From assembly GCA_012845835.1 (NCBI GenBank), contig JABAKD010000002.1:8454620-8518619 (forward strand): a DNA stretch of 64,000 bases, in the 5' to 3' direction. This DNA comes from Undaria pinnatifida. Lineage: Eukaryota; Sar; Phaeophyceae; Laminariales; Alariaceae. The position numbers and the translations under genes were made by a program. Position 1 is the first letter of the stretch. Each line of letters starts with the position of its first letter. Shown here piece after piece: positions 35,901 to 47,937 of the stretch. The notes below the pieces were generated by a model. The model was not told the origin of the DNA, did no database searches, and worked only from the letters and a program-made list of their open reading frames with translations.

Positions 35901-36534
35901 GTTCGCCCCGCTTGTCTAGTGACTACCGTGGTGAGATTTTGTATTTATTTTCGAAAATGCGAAAAGATGGACCAACTGCTGAGAGCGCTCAGCGGCGCGG
36001 GTACGCACAATTCGACGCGATTTGACGAGGGGAAAAATGCTGAATTTCTCTCGCGACGAAAAATGAAGCCACATACCGTAGTGGGGAGGGGGGAGGAGGG
36101 CCCGCTATGTGACCCCGGGTCTGAGTTACTGCTGGGAGGGAGCGCGAGAGAAGTGCGAGCATAATAAATGGGAGGAAGAAAGAAATGTTATGGAGTAATC
36201 GGCATCGATGTGTAAGCAATAGATGGGGCGTGACGCGATGTCACTTGTCTCGTGACTGTTGGATGTACCATGTCATAGCTCCCTGTATGACGGTCACCAG
36301 ATATAGGCGATGCTTTCATGATAAGCATCGTACCTCGGATCAGAATGTTCCATAACGTGCGATATATATCTGGTCTTGTGTGAAGCTTTGAGCTCTAAAC
36401 GAGTAAATGACAAATGACTGAGATGCCATGAGCCATGGAGGAGGGCGACCCATCCGGCATCGACACCTTGCGTGGGCTTGTGTTATATAGTGCTTTATTA
36501 AGGTAGAATGACAGGCTATAGGCTATATTGTTTA

Positions 36535-36775
36535 TGTGAAACAATGATAGTTGATGTGAAACCCGATCACGGTTGTCACGTGAAGAGAGTCATCAACGGT
36601 GCGTACACGTATGTTGCGAGTTAGGTAGTATATCGGGACGAATATGTCGGGACATGTGATGGTATACGGGAATGAATGCTCCAACGTCGAGCATCCCTCA
36701 TTTAATCATGTTCCATACAATGACCCTGATAATTGTACCTTATCTGTGTCGTGTCCCAGCTGTGAGCTGTCCGCA
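36535..36775 (+). repeat. Dispersed ~220-bp repeat, copy 2
   Basis: It holds gatgtgaaacccgatcac, aatgctccaacgtcgagcat and cagctgtgagctgtccgc in the same order as 34988-35195. Confidence 0.5.
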
Positions 36776-37500
36776 GGTGGACGAATGAAAGGCACCATGA
36801 ACCACAAGGAGAACGCTTCCCAACACCGACAACCCTACGCCCCCTCGGGGGGGCTATGTTCCATTATTAATAGTTGGGTAGGAAAACATACCGTAATGGT
36901 ATTGAAACCGAGGAGCGTCATAACCCAACGGCAACACAATCCACCCTAAAAACTATGGCAAAATGGCAAAAAACGGGCCAAATGGCATTTGCTTTGAACC
37001 TATCTGGTCGTGTGTTTGGTTGGCCGTGAACTATCACGTTCTTTCGCCGATGTCAACATCATCAATCGTTGTCAAGTGTTCCTACACAGCCTAATTTGGT
37101 GTCCACCACACCCTACTTATTTTATAGCATTGGCGGCTCATGCTGACTCCTTTCCTCGCATGTGACCTCGTCCAGACACAACAGCAGTAAATAAGTACAG
37201 CCTCGACTACCCCTTGCGGCTGATTCCAGCCACCCCCCGCACCGACAGGCGTACACACGACTGTGTCAGGCGGTGCAGAGGCAGTAACGGCCGGGTCGTG
37301 GGAGTTGTCACGCGCTCTGACTGCGTGACGTCTTGACGCACTCCTGAAAGCAAAAACGACTCTCAGGTGCTTCATGGGTTTTCCCCACCGTGAGTGAAGT
37401 GTCGACAAATCGAGGATGAATCTCACCGTTACATAATCTTCATCTGGGCTGTTGGGAGCAGCATCATTCAGCGTGCATCCCAACTGTCCAAGGGTATAAT

Positions 37501-37620
37501 TGCTCCATCGCTTCTACCGTGCAAGAGGAAAGCAAGGCGCTGTCAGCAAACATCACTCGGTCGGGGACAATCGGTAGCAAGAGGTTAATCTCTGCTATCT
37601 TGTTGCGTCCTTGCTGAGGG
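37501..37620 (-). repeat. Dispersed repeat R2, copy 3, upstream of the decayed paralogue
   Basis: It reads (minus) ccctcagcaaggacgcaaca to agaagcgatggagca. It lies about 210 bp upstream of the exon 1 ATG of the paralogue, matching copy 4 upstream of the intact gene. It is therefore part of the duplicated block, and could be 5' UTR or promoter sequence. Confidence 0.5.
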
Positions 37621-37828
37621 TCAGAAACCAGAAGTGAGGGGAAGATCTGTCGAGGTCAGCATCCAGCCAGTCGTTTTACATATCGAAGCAGCAATTCTGC
37701 GCGCATGCATACAGACTGCCTGTAGTAAATATCAGACAATTTGTTGTATCCCTCATCTGTGCGAAAGGCGAAGGCAGCAGCAGCAGCAGCAGCAACAACT
37801 ACACCGGCACTACAACAACAACAGGACA

Positions 37829-40800
37829 ATGGTGGGCATGCTGACGTTCAGTTCCTCCCTCGCCATATGCTTAGCCATCGGGAACGCTTTCTTATTTAGA
37901 GCACCTAACGTCGCCCCGTTGAAATCGGCTCGGGAAAACCAGGCTGAGGTCATCGCGCCCCTGGGGGCTGCCGGTAAAGGACGGGGCACCGGTGGTGCCC
38001 TAGCCCGGCTTAGCGACAACGGCGATATGGAAGTCGAACAGCATCTGCCCCGGGTACCTGCGGCAGGGTGCCACCGGGGGTGGGGCAGCCGAGTCATCTG
38101 CCCCCATCTCCACGCATCCAAAGGGGTAGAGGTGAGAGCCTGCAGTATCTTCAAAGTGGACAGTTCACCTTTCGCAAGGCAAATACGTACCGGTATGTAT
38201 GACCTTAGTTGTACCGGTTGGGCAATGCCTGTTGCCGCGGTAGCGCCGGTAAAACCGCTTGGCACGGATGGAATTAACCTATGGCGGCGGTGTGCGAAGG
38301 CGTGCCGGTTGAGTGGCAGAGCCGTACCAGGTAGTGTCTTGGCTGGCACATGCCGGCACTACAACTGCTGTAGTCCTACTGTTGCGGTCGACAGTCTAGG
38401 GTACCACTCTGTCCATGAATTCAAAGACCGTTTGGTAATAGTAACAACTATAAACAGTCCTTACGATTCCGGACAAAACAGATCGGAAATTGCGTACCCG
38501 CTGAATCCCAAGATACCACAGAAAGAAACAGGTAGGTGCCCTCGAATCAGAGTAGTATGTCTAGCAGGTCTATAAGGTAAAATGGGAGCATCAGCGTTTC
38601 CAATCACGCCAAACGCAATAATCTTGACGGCAGCCGTTGCTCCATCCCCTGCTGTTATTTTGTCTCCCAAAACCTGCACTCTGCGCCATGATCCTCACGT
38701 ACCAAGCCGGACATCATCCAGGACGGCAACACCACGATCCCGATCGCCGGAGGGGTGGGAGGGGTCGATGGAGAGGATCCGGGCGTGGATGAAGGGCTGG
38801 ATACGGTTCTGTCAACTCAAGAGGAAGGTGATGACAGTGCGCACGGAGGACCCGGGCGTGGATGAAGGGCTGGACACGGTTCTGTCAACTCAAGAGGAAG
38901 GTGATGACAGTGTGCACGGTGAGAGAGCCGAGCCTGTGTTTTGCTGCCTGCCCGGGGGTGCATGCCGATCGAAATACCTACTACAGTCAGTGCCCCCTCC
39001 CCTGATCGTACTGTCCCGCACCTGGTGCTTGCGTACGTACTGCAACGTTCGGACCGTACTTTACGCACTTGATGTGAACGTGCTGTGAAATAAAAGATTC
39101 TGCAACCTCACGAAATATTCTCCGACACCTCGACACAAGCATGTCCGACGTTACACATGTTCCTAGCCACATTTACCGTAATGCAGTATTAATATTGCGT
39201 GTATTCGGTCACAGCTCCGTGGGCTATTGCTATGGTGAGCTTACATTGCAGTACGTATGATACGTAACCGCACTTGATACGGGCTTGATTCACGGCTGTT
39301 GTGGGCTATCGACTACCACACAAGTTACGATATATACGCGCTGCACTTGGTGAGAGGTTCAGCGTTGACCTTGTGGTCTTCCGTTTACGGAGGTTGCGCT
39401 GTTTCTCAATGTCGCGCCGAGAACAACAGTTTTCCAACCCTCGACCCGTCGAAATGCGACGCAAATGCAAACACTCGCGCCTTGAACCTGTCGTATTGGA
39501 GCGTCCAAGTCCATAGATTCGGTATCTTATGCGATGAACGTGGTGGCTCTAGCCGGATAGTTTTCTCAGTAGTAGATTATTAGTCTGGTTGCTAAGCCGG
39601 GGGTGGACTCTGTTGTTCTCACTTTGTCTTCTTTAGCATCCCGAGAGTCGCGTCTGTTGATAGAGCAGTGCTCCTCGCACATGAATCCTATTGTCGACGA
39701 TCACTGGATGTGAACACACGGCGCAGGGCGAGTATCGCGCAAACACCCGAGTCAGAGGTGTTCGTCCACGTGACACACTCATGAGAGATACACAGCAGTA
39801 TTAGAGCACGTTGGGACAGAGTCCCGCAGTAATGGGTTGGCCCAGCAGATCGAGGAGAAAGAGTGGCAACATTCTTCAGCGGCCCAAGCAATCCGTTATA
39901 CCCTGAAATATCCTTGTATCCATGCACCTTCGGAAACATCGGGGATTCACCCAGGATATCCTTTGGTATACTTCTCAAGATCCGCATAGCCTTCTACCTG
40001 GTAATCCCCGGGGATGCACGAATGATGCTTCCTGGCGACTACAGCGCGCACGCAAGTATAACTCGATTCTCAGAAACTCTCCCTAGTTTCACTGAATCTA
40101 CCGCGCCAATCGAGACTCTCTTAACCCATTGGGGCAAAATGGTGGTGCACTCTTTGTAGGTGGTAGTGTAAGCTGGTGCTGGTGGCGGTTGAGCTACATG
40201 TCTGTATGATGAAGGTAAAGAGGAAGGTACAGGAGGGATAAAGAAGAGTAAAATGTGCAGTCACAATCGGCCTCAATCAACACGGCACAATACGTGCTCT
40301 ACGTCTAGATATATCCTACGAACAGTTCTACCGACCGACCCGCAGCAACAACGTTCCTTGATGCTTGCTGGATGAGCAGCTACTCCGCGCTATTGTAATG
40401 GTTTGTGTAATACCGTCGCATATTCACAATCCTTCTTCGTACGATGTGCTACAGTACGTCAATGAAATACATGGGTCAACCGCGTAATGGTGGCTGATAT
40501 TAATTTTGATCTTCGATTGGTCTCCATGACTACATTGCGTGTTGTGCTGCAGTCGCTACTGAAGATCGAGCAAATACTAATAAACGGTTGCTGATTGTTT
40601 GTTTGCACTATGTATCCATATCGCATTTTCCCGGCGAACTACAAGTACGCATGCATGATAATAACGGCGAGTTAGCTGGCATACTTTGGCCGCACGTCTA
40701 CTACGCATCATAGTCCATGTATGTGGTTTGTAGAGCCAGAAGAACAGGCACCGTTCGCCTTCTTTCGATCATGGTCGAGTCGACCTTCAAACCGGCACTC

Positions 40801-42350
40801 ACTTATCATCCACCAGTACTTGTATTGAGTGTTTTTTTTCCCTGTTTCTTGCACTCGCCGGTGTTTACGCGTGATCTGCAACTCGTTGCAGGTACTAAGG
40901 AAGACTCTGACCTCCTCACCGACGTCGACATCGACACCCGGAACCAGACGCAACTTTCCCAGGAAGACGGTTTGGACGCCGTCGATGACGAGAATCTTCG
41001 CCCAAACACCAATCACTGCTACCGACGAGGAAACGCGGGGCCGAACAATACCGGATAATGAGGTAGCGGACGTCGTCGGACCAATGCTAGACAAAAGCGG
41101 TGACAACGTCTTCGACACGGACCGCCCTTCTGATCTTGTCGACGAAAGTGTAATGGACGAGATCTTCCTAAAAATATTCGACAACTTGATCATTCAAGAT
41201 GGGGACGATTCTCCGTTGTCGTTCACGCTGGAGGAGGTCCTCTATGGGAAAGAGTCATCCAAGCCATCCAAGCCCATGGCTATCAACGATCCCCTTGACG
41301 ACCTCATAAAGTCCGTAATGTTGAACGACTTGGTTGGGGGGGCGACGGCATCCGAGGAGCTGATGCTCGATTATGCCGTGCACGTCCTGATTCGGTCCGT
41401 GCTAAAGGGCGACATTGGAAGTGAGAGACCGTCTTGGAACCGGTTGCTCGAGAATGACCTGGACGGTGTCATGTTGCACAAGATACACCGTGTCCTCTTC
41501 GGGCGGGTGGGGCTCGCCCTCGTGGATGCCGAAACCTTCTTGTACAGCATGTAGGTGACGACGCCACACGATACCGTTTTCGGGCCGACGGCAATCAAGG
41601 CCGTGAAATCGTTCACCAACAACGCCGACAACAGCGAGGTGGTGGTGCAGAACTACGTCCGGGCGGTGTCTACGGTCTACGATAAACTCAAAGATATGCG
41701 CGATTACACCATCGACGACAAGGAGTGCCGGTTCGACCTCGCTGGCGCCAACGTCTTCGACGAGCTGAGCCTCCGGCCGTTCGTTTTCCTGATATTGGAC
41801 GATCGGATTGACGACGAAGTCATGGGGTCCATGCCGCACGGCATCGATGGAAGCTTTTTCGAAGAGATGCAACGACCCGACACCACCCCCGATGTTGTAG
41901 GTGACGGGATTCGACTCGGGTCGTTTGGGCCCATTTTTTCTGTTGAGGCGGTTAACGACGTGAAGCCGCCCATGCTTCCCCACACCTGTTCTGACGGCGA
42001 GACGTCGGTGATTCTTTAGAAAGCGGTGTACGACCTGGTTATGTCCGTTGTGGAGGGCGCCATGGCCAGGGGGGCAATCTCTGACATGGTGCTTGACGAC
42101 GGCATGGACGGCTTGATGTGGAACAAGCTGTACCATGCCATCTCCGTCTCCGGGCGGGCACCATCGGAGCCGTTGTTTTGACCTCGGAGATGCCTTGGAC
42201 GTTGTATCGACTTTGTTGCGGCACAATACCTTCTTCGGGCCGGCCGTATCGAAAGCCATCGCTTCATTAGCTGAGAACGCTGACAGCAACGAGGTGGTGG
42301 TGAAGGACTACGTCCAGGCCGTTTCTAAACAGTACGATAACCTTCGAGAG
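37829..42350 (+). pseudogene. Decayed paralogue of the three-exon acidic repeat gene
   Basis: This locus has the same order and orientation of parts as the intact gene, but on the plus strand. Exon 1 is 37829-38131, exactly 303 bp, with leader MVGMLTFSSSLAICLAIGNA then FLFRAP, ending HASKGVE at a GTGAGAG donor. Exon 2 is 38707-38918, and exon 3 runs from 40892 to about 42350 after a gttgcag acceptor. The second intron keeps phase 1. Exon 2 carries a 73-bp tandem duplication (38781 against 38854), which is not a multiple of three and breaks the frame. Without it the exon would be 139 bp, in phase with the 145-bp homologue. Exon 3 has stops at about 41552, 42017 and 42179 and frame changes near 41.0 and 42.2 kb. 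Introns are shorter here (575 and 1973 bp). Transcription or a partial product cannot be excluded, but a full-length protein looks impossible. Confidence 0.6.
38781..38925 (+). repeat. 73-bp tandem duplication in exon 2 of the decayed paralogue
   Basis: The stretch gggcgtggatgaagggctgg starts at 38781 and again at 38854. The copies are almost identical, so it is recent. The length is not a multiple of three. Confidence 0.85.
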
Positions 42351-42729
42351 GTGATACATCGAACAGCACCGAAAGAAGCAGAGCCGACGTCATTCATACA
42401 AGACTCACCCCACACTCATGACGTTATTCTGCCAGATATAACTATTATTCGAGTATCACATGTATCGAAGACAAGGCAAGTCATTTTTTCCATCTTTGGA
42501 CTGTCGTGCTAACAAAATAAAACTTGCTATCGCTTTGGATTAAAATATGACGGAGGTACTATATTCTAACCGTGAAAATTGCTTCATGCTTTACCCCCAC
42601 CTCTTCTTTTCCAACCCTGATTTCGACATTTTTGGGGTAACCACAACACGCGGCACAACACCAACGACGACCACCAGGCTAAGGGCTGCAACTGCATCCC
42701 CAACAAGCATGCGCCTGTTGTTCGAAGGG

Positions 42730-44104
42730 TCATGAAGGGGGGTTGGACTTGGGCCAGGAAGCTATGGAGGAGAAATCGACGAAAGAGGAGATAGACAACC
42801 TGGTTTCAACCACAGGTCAATCAAACCATAGCGATCTCGGTGTTGCTATTGGCGGTTGTCAAGATTTGCGCACCGGTTTACATTGCTATCTTACTTCTTT
42901 ATTAAATTCAAGCGCTGGTTTTACTTTCTGCCTCAGCTCCGGTGAGGTATTACGTTCGGCGACCTTGCGGACCAGCCGCACTTGCAGGTCACAGCCCCCC
43001 TCCCCGTATATGCTGTACAATAACTTTCATGCCTATTGGGCTTATGGAATTCCGTGTTCGTGTTGCGGCCCAAGGGCTATAGATCAGGCGCGCATAGGTA
43101 CGGGATGGAATCTAAGACGCCATTGATAGGAGACCGTTTCATTTGGCCGCGTCAAGGCCTCAGGTGACCTTGATGATGGTAGCTGGTATGCGTTAGGTGT
43201 ATGTATCTACCTCGTGCCTTTTCAGGACTATGTCCGGTGGGTTGCACGGAGTTGAACCTTGCGTTCGTACACCCTTGTCTTGTCGGGTCCAAGAAAGGCG
43301 ACTTAATGCTTTTTAGTAGGTTTTGAGAAAAAGTCTTGCTCAGCGCTCCCGGGATCAGACCATCGCCCCGCAACAGTCTACACATTTCTCGTCTTCATGT
43401 GCTGCGAAAAGTCGAAACTTTTCATTATCACCATTCGCGACAAATGTCACCATTCGCGAAACTGTCACGGTTCGTAGCGTTAATTTTGTTCGAAGCGTAG
43501 TATGGGTCACCTTGTCATCCACATCCATTCATCCATATCTTTGATATATATATAGGCTTATAGAGGTCAAACCCATCTCCTTCTCGATTTCGCCCTTCGA
43601 GTTGATTGGTATGGTATTCATATCATTTCTTCGTCACAGCTGCCGCCCTCCCGCGTTTGAGGTGGTTTAGCAACCACCTTCTAGGGTGAAAAAGGACTGC
43701 AATCGTTCGGGGGGGCACGGGGCAGAACGTAGTCGATTTTTTTGCGTCATCCCTTTCCCGCCATTTGGCATCCAGTACCTGTCATGGCACACCTCATCGC
43801 GCCTCATCGTCGTCATGTTAATAACACTCTGTGATGAATCACTCTGAATGAAGTACGTACCATTCATTGCGGTATGAATGTTAAGTCTAAACGGTCCTTA
43901 TATTTTCGTTCGTAGTCGCTGATTGGCATTATTTACGTACATGGAATAAAGTACATGGTGCCGTAGTAGAACACGTGCATCCTACAATAGTATTTTGCCA
44001 TGGGAAACTTTGGTGATGATGCTACTACTTCCACTACTACAGCAGTATACACTACTAATTACTGCTGCCTATAGTTGCGAGCTAGGAACATTCCAGAGCG
44101 CCTA
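42730..44104. other. Gap between the decayed paralogue and the satellite
   Basis: Short frames only; no gene recognised. A short tandem of cattcgcga units lies near 43430-43465. Confidence 0.45.
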
Positions 44105-45830
44105 TTGCGCAGGCCTAACGCGCTCCGGCCGATCAGCAGTCAGCCGATGGGGTTGGGGTTACCACACCGTGAGGGACGGCGTCGGCCCGGGGGATCACTG
44201 TTTTCGTCCGGCCGTTGCTGGAATTGTACATGTATGGAAGGATTTTCTGATCCGGGGGGGTGACATTGCATAGTCCCCGAGTGCGGTGGAACCCCGATAT
44301 TGTCCCGAGGGGCAACTCTCTCCGCATGCTGGCTCCGTTAGCCCCAGCCAAGCAGCAATCAGCGGGTGGCGGTGGGGTTTCCACAGCATGCGCGGCGGTA
44401 TCGATCCGGGGGATCACCGCTTTCGTCCACGAGTTGGCGGTTGTTAAAGTATATGGAGCGATTTATGATCCGGGGACAGAGTTCTATCGTCCCCGGGTGC
44501 GGAGACGCCTCGACGAAGTCCACAGAGGCAACTCGCAGCGCGTTGGCTCTATGATCCTCAGCCAAACAGCAATCAGTGGATGGGGGTAGGGTTTCCACAC
44601 CGTACAGGGTGGTATCGACCCGAGGTATCATCGTTTACGTCACCAGGTTGTTGGAGTTATAGATGTACGGAAGAATTCATGATCCGGGGTTGGAAATCTA
44701 TCCTCCCCGGGTGCGGCTGGATTTCAATGTTGGCCAAGGGGGCGAATCTCTCCGCGCGCTGGCTCTTTGAGCCCCAGCCAATCAGCGATCGGCGGGTGGC
44801 GGTGGGGTTTCCACAGCATGCGCGGCGGTATCGATCCGGGGGATCACCGTTTTCGTCCACGAGTTGGCGGTTGTTCAAGTATATGAAGCGATTTATGATC
44901 CAGGGACGGGATATTATCGTCCCCGGGTGCGGAGACACCTCGACGAAGTCCACAGGGACTTCTCGCAGCGCGTTGGCTCTATGATCCTCAGCCAAACAGC
45001 AATCAGTGGATGGGGGTAGGGTTTCCACAGCGTACAGGGGTGTATCGACCCGAGGTACCATCGTTTACGTCACCAGATTGTTGCAGTTATAGATGTACGG
45101 AAGAGTTCATGATCCGGGGTTGGAAACCTATCCTACCCGGGTGCGGCTGGATTTCAATGTTGGCCAAGGGGGCGACTCTCTCCGCGGGCTGGCTCTATGA
45201 GCCCCAGCCAATCAGCGATCACGCGATGGGGGTGGAATTTCCGCACCGTGCGGGGTGCTGTCGACTCGGAAAATCACCGTTAAAGTTTCCGGGGTATTGG
45301 AATTGTAGAGTTATAGAAGTATTGACTGATTCTACGATAGCTCCTCCCCCAAACAAGCGATTCAGTTTAACGAACGTTTCATGGCTGATCGACACGAGGC
45401 AATATGCTATGGAAAAATAATCTTCATATATTTTCTTGTTTGCAACTTTGGACAATCGAACGGTGACCTCGGGGTGGCAGGGAGCACCGTATTTCAGGAC
45501 ATACGACAGGGAGCTGGTTTCAAAACCAGTGATTTCGTTCAGGGTTAATCGTGGGGGGGGTGCCTTGGAACGGCTCGATTTCTGATCGACGGATGGACCT
45601 TATCGTCCCCGGGCGCAGTGGGAACTCAGCGTTGTCCCGATGGATAACTCGCCCCGCTCGCTGGATCAATGATTCCCAGCCAATCAGCGATCAGCCGATG
45701 CAGGTGGGATTTCCACACCGTGCTGGGCGGTATCCACCCGATAGACAACTGTTTTCGTCCCCGGGCTGTTGGAGTTGTAGGTTTATGGACTAATTTCCGA
45801 TCTTGAGGGTGAATTTCCCGGGCGAGCACC
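44105..45830 (+). repeat. Satellite of ~215-bp monomers with ~430-bp dimeric higher-order period
   Basis: Monomers begin near 44137, 44355, 44572, 44787, 45001 and 45217, with a further diverged one near 45687 after an unrelated interruption (about 45340-45545). Neighbouring monomers differ, but alternate ones (44355-44786 against 44787-45217) are nearly identical, the mark of a higher-order dimer. Each monomer holds gccaatcagc or a variant, ggtttccaca, a gtatcgacccg-like step and tgatccgggg. Frames stay open on both strands because the dimer length is close to a multiple of three; this is not evidence of genes. Confidence 0.75.
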
Positions 45831-45879
45831 ACTGACTGGAGCAGGGGGCCTCATCTACTCCAATACGTATTTAAATGGT

Positions 45880-46152
45880 ATGCGAAAGAGCAGAATAACA
45901 CTAAAGGAAATGGACAGCCGAATAGAAGTCAGGCACTTTTGGCATAGATCCGGAGGTGATCACGTCGTAGAACCTGCCGCAAAAAGGAGCAATGAGGTTT
46001 TGCCAAGCCCTCGCAAGAAGGTTTACTTCTCTCCCGTCGAAGTATGTTCGTTCATGAATTCACCTTCCGCCGTCATAGGAGCCACAACGGATGGAGGAGT
46101 GCTCATCAAAGGTATGGAGTCTACGTCCTACGTCCTACGTCCCACAAAGTAA
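45880..46152 (+). CDS. Unrecognised open frame, 90 codons, just after the satellite
   Basis: The frame opens MRKSRITLKEMDSRIEV and holds SPRKKVYFSPVEV. The KKVYF step fits the loose RVxF pattern for protein phosphatase 1 binding, which is common by chance. A possible donor (gtatgg, 46111) could make this an exon. No homology is recognised. Confidence 0.2.
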   Translation: MRKSRITLKEMDSRIEVRHFWHRSGGDHVVEPAAKRSNEVLPSPRKKVYFSPVEVCSFMNSPSAVIGATTDGGVLIKGMESTSYVLRPTK

Positions 46153-47689
46153 TCTTGACGGAAATTCAAGGGCATTCGATATTCATATTACGATTCCAAC
46201 GGCCCGCATGTTTCCGCACGCAGTGGTAGGTACCAACTAACGTACGATTTCCCCCATTCCCATTCACGGAACATCGTGCACGTTCGAAACTGCAAACCAT
46301 GCGGAAGCCCGTTGCCGACTGAAAAGTCATACTCCATACGCCCTGACACGGTAACCTGATCAATTGTTCATTGAACACGTTGGGGCGCGACGCGTACCCG
46401 AGGTACGGTAAGAGTCGGACCGTACGCTGGTTGTCGTACGTCTCTAGAGACAATCCCCTGCTCATCACTCAACTCACGCAACTTCCCTTAGGTACTAGTT
46501 GTAGTAGCGAGACGCCCCCGTTTATCATGACATGGCATGGCATGCTGCCACGCCCACTCAAGGAGCGCCTCCAGTCTGACTGAACATCTGCTGGTCACCA
46601 AACTCACGCCCGCTGTTGTAGCTGCCTGTGCTGCGGTAGGAAACGGCCCGGTTAGGGGGTATTGGAGTGGCGGGAGCTCCATGCCAGAGGACCGTCATAG
46701 GACCTAGGGCGTGTCGCCAACATGGTCGCGTCGCTGACTGAGACCTTGCTATCGACAGCGACAATCGTCCTGCTAAAGGCAAGCAAAGGGGCAGAGGGTG
46801 GTGTGCGACCAAGCGGGCGAATACAACAGCAGCAGCACCAATTACAGAAGGTGCTTGTGAGATAGCGCTAAAGGGGGGACGCGAGAAATTGACCAGGTCC
46901 TGCCCCCAACGATCACAGTATGCGAAAATCTCTAAGCGTGGCTGCTAAACCAGCCCAATCGTGGAAGGGTGGCAGTTGCGAAGAAGTACGTGGAACAGTA
47001 TTATACGGCAGTCAACTCGAAGGGAGATTTTGATACGACTATCAGGTTGACGTCTACAAGCCTATCGCAAAGGATGGGGATATGGAAGAGAAAATGACCC
47101 TGATTGAAAGGATAATTCCGAAATACAATGAAGGTCACGAACCGCAACAAAACGAAGCGACATTTGGCACATACCGCAACGCAAAATAAAATAGAGTATA
47201 TTCGCAGCACATCGAGGACGATACACTTATACATTGTTGGGAGACGATAGCCTTATCCGGAATTGCTGAGACGTTTTCATAGCCTGGTGAACAACATGTA
47301 GTCACCCGATAAACGTAGACAAACGCAAGGTGCGGCCCCGTTGCAGTTCTCTGGACAAAGCTCCGTCAACGCATCATGGCAGGTAGATAGACCCATACGG
47401 AAGAGAAGTAGTTTGTAGTTGAGACATGATACAGTGGGGTTTCATCTACGGTAGGCTTTCCGAGGCTCTTCACTTGTGTGGCCTTATCGGATGAGTAATC
47501 TTAAAGTCGCAACGGGAAAAGTAATCCCAACAACCGTTTGGGTATTAAAAACCCGCAAGGAATTCCAACGGTATTGTGAAAATTGATTAGCCTTTGCTTA
47601 ATGAAATACGTTGTTTAATAGTGTATTGTAAAAACGGGTGTTGTAGAAAAAGTCTTACCTTACCCCTATAGCAGCACGCCACATTTAAC
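46153..47689. other. Non-coding stretch, no gene seen
   Basis: Only frames under about 100 codons occur, none recognised. A short ctacgtc run lies at 46119-46140. Confidence 0.45.
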
Positions 47690-47785
47690 ATAATGATCTC
47701 AACATAATGCCATCAACATAGCAACATCAACATATCTAGTAACGCCAACATAATGACATCAACACAATGACATCAACAAAGGCCT
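47690..47785 (+). repeat. Short minisatellite, aacataatgacatc-type unit
   Basis: About six imperfect copies of a 14-15-bp unit (acataatgacatcaa). Confidence 0.7.
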
Positions 47786-47937
47786 TGATGAACCCAAAAC
47801 AACTGGTCTCTTTGTATGTGCATCGGTGCCCGCCCGGCTCATAATCCTCCGGTCGAAACACGAACGTTGGATTCAACGTGCTAAAGCGGCATCAAAGGTA
47901 TGCTGTATGTACGGCGGGAAGGATCTGTGATTTGCGT

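Larger units (their letters stand above)
33510..37495. other. Non-coding stretch with dispersed repeats
   Basis: It contains the paired repeats at 34988/36535 and 35389/35809 and one doubtful frame at 34.3 kb. Nothing else is recognised. Confidence 0.45.

Noticed and set aside
37634-37828. Upstream extension of exon 1 of the paralogue (Gln-rich run)
   Set aside because: The homologous exon aligns only from the inner Met; the upstream part is a CAG microsatellite not conserved in frame.
41402-42289. 295-codon minus frame opposite the decayed paralogue
   Set aside because: It is antisense to exon 3 sequence that aligns with the intact gene; GC-rich codons keep the opposite strand open.
44005-45420. 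Frames of 90-136 codons on both strands across the satellite
   Set aside because: Open on both strands and repeated with the satellite; the dimer length is near a multiple of three, which explains it.
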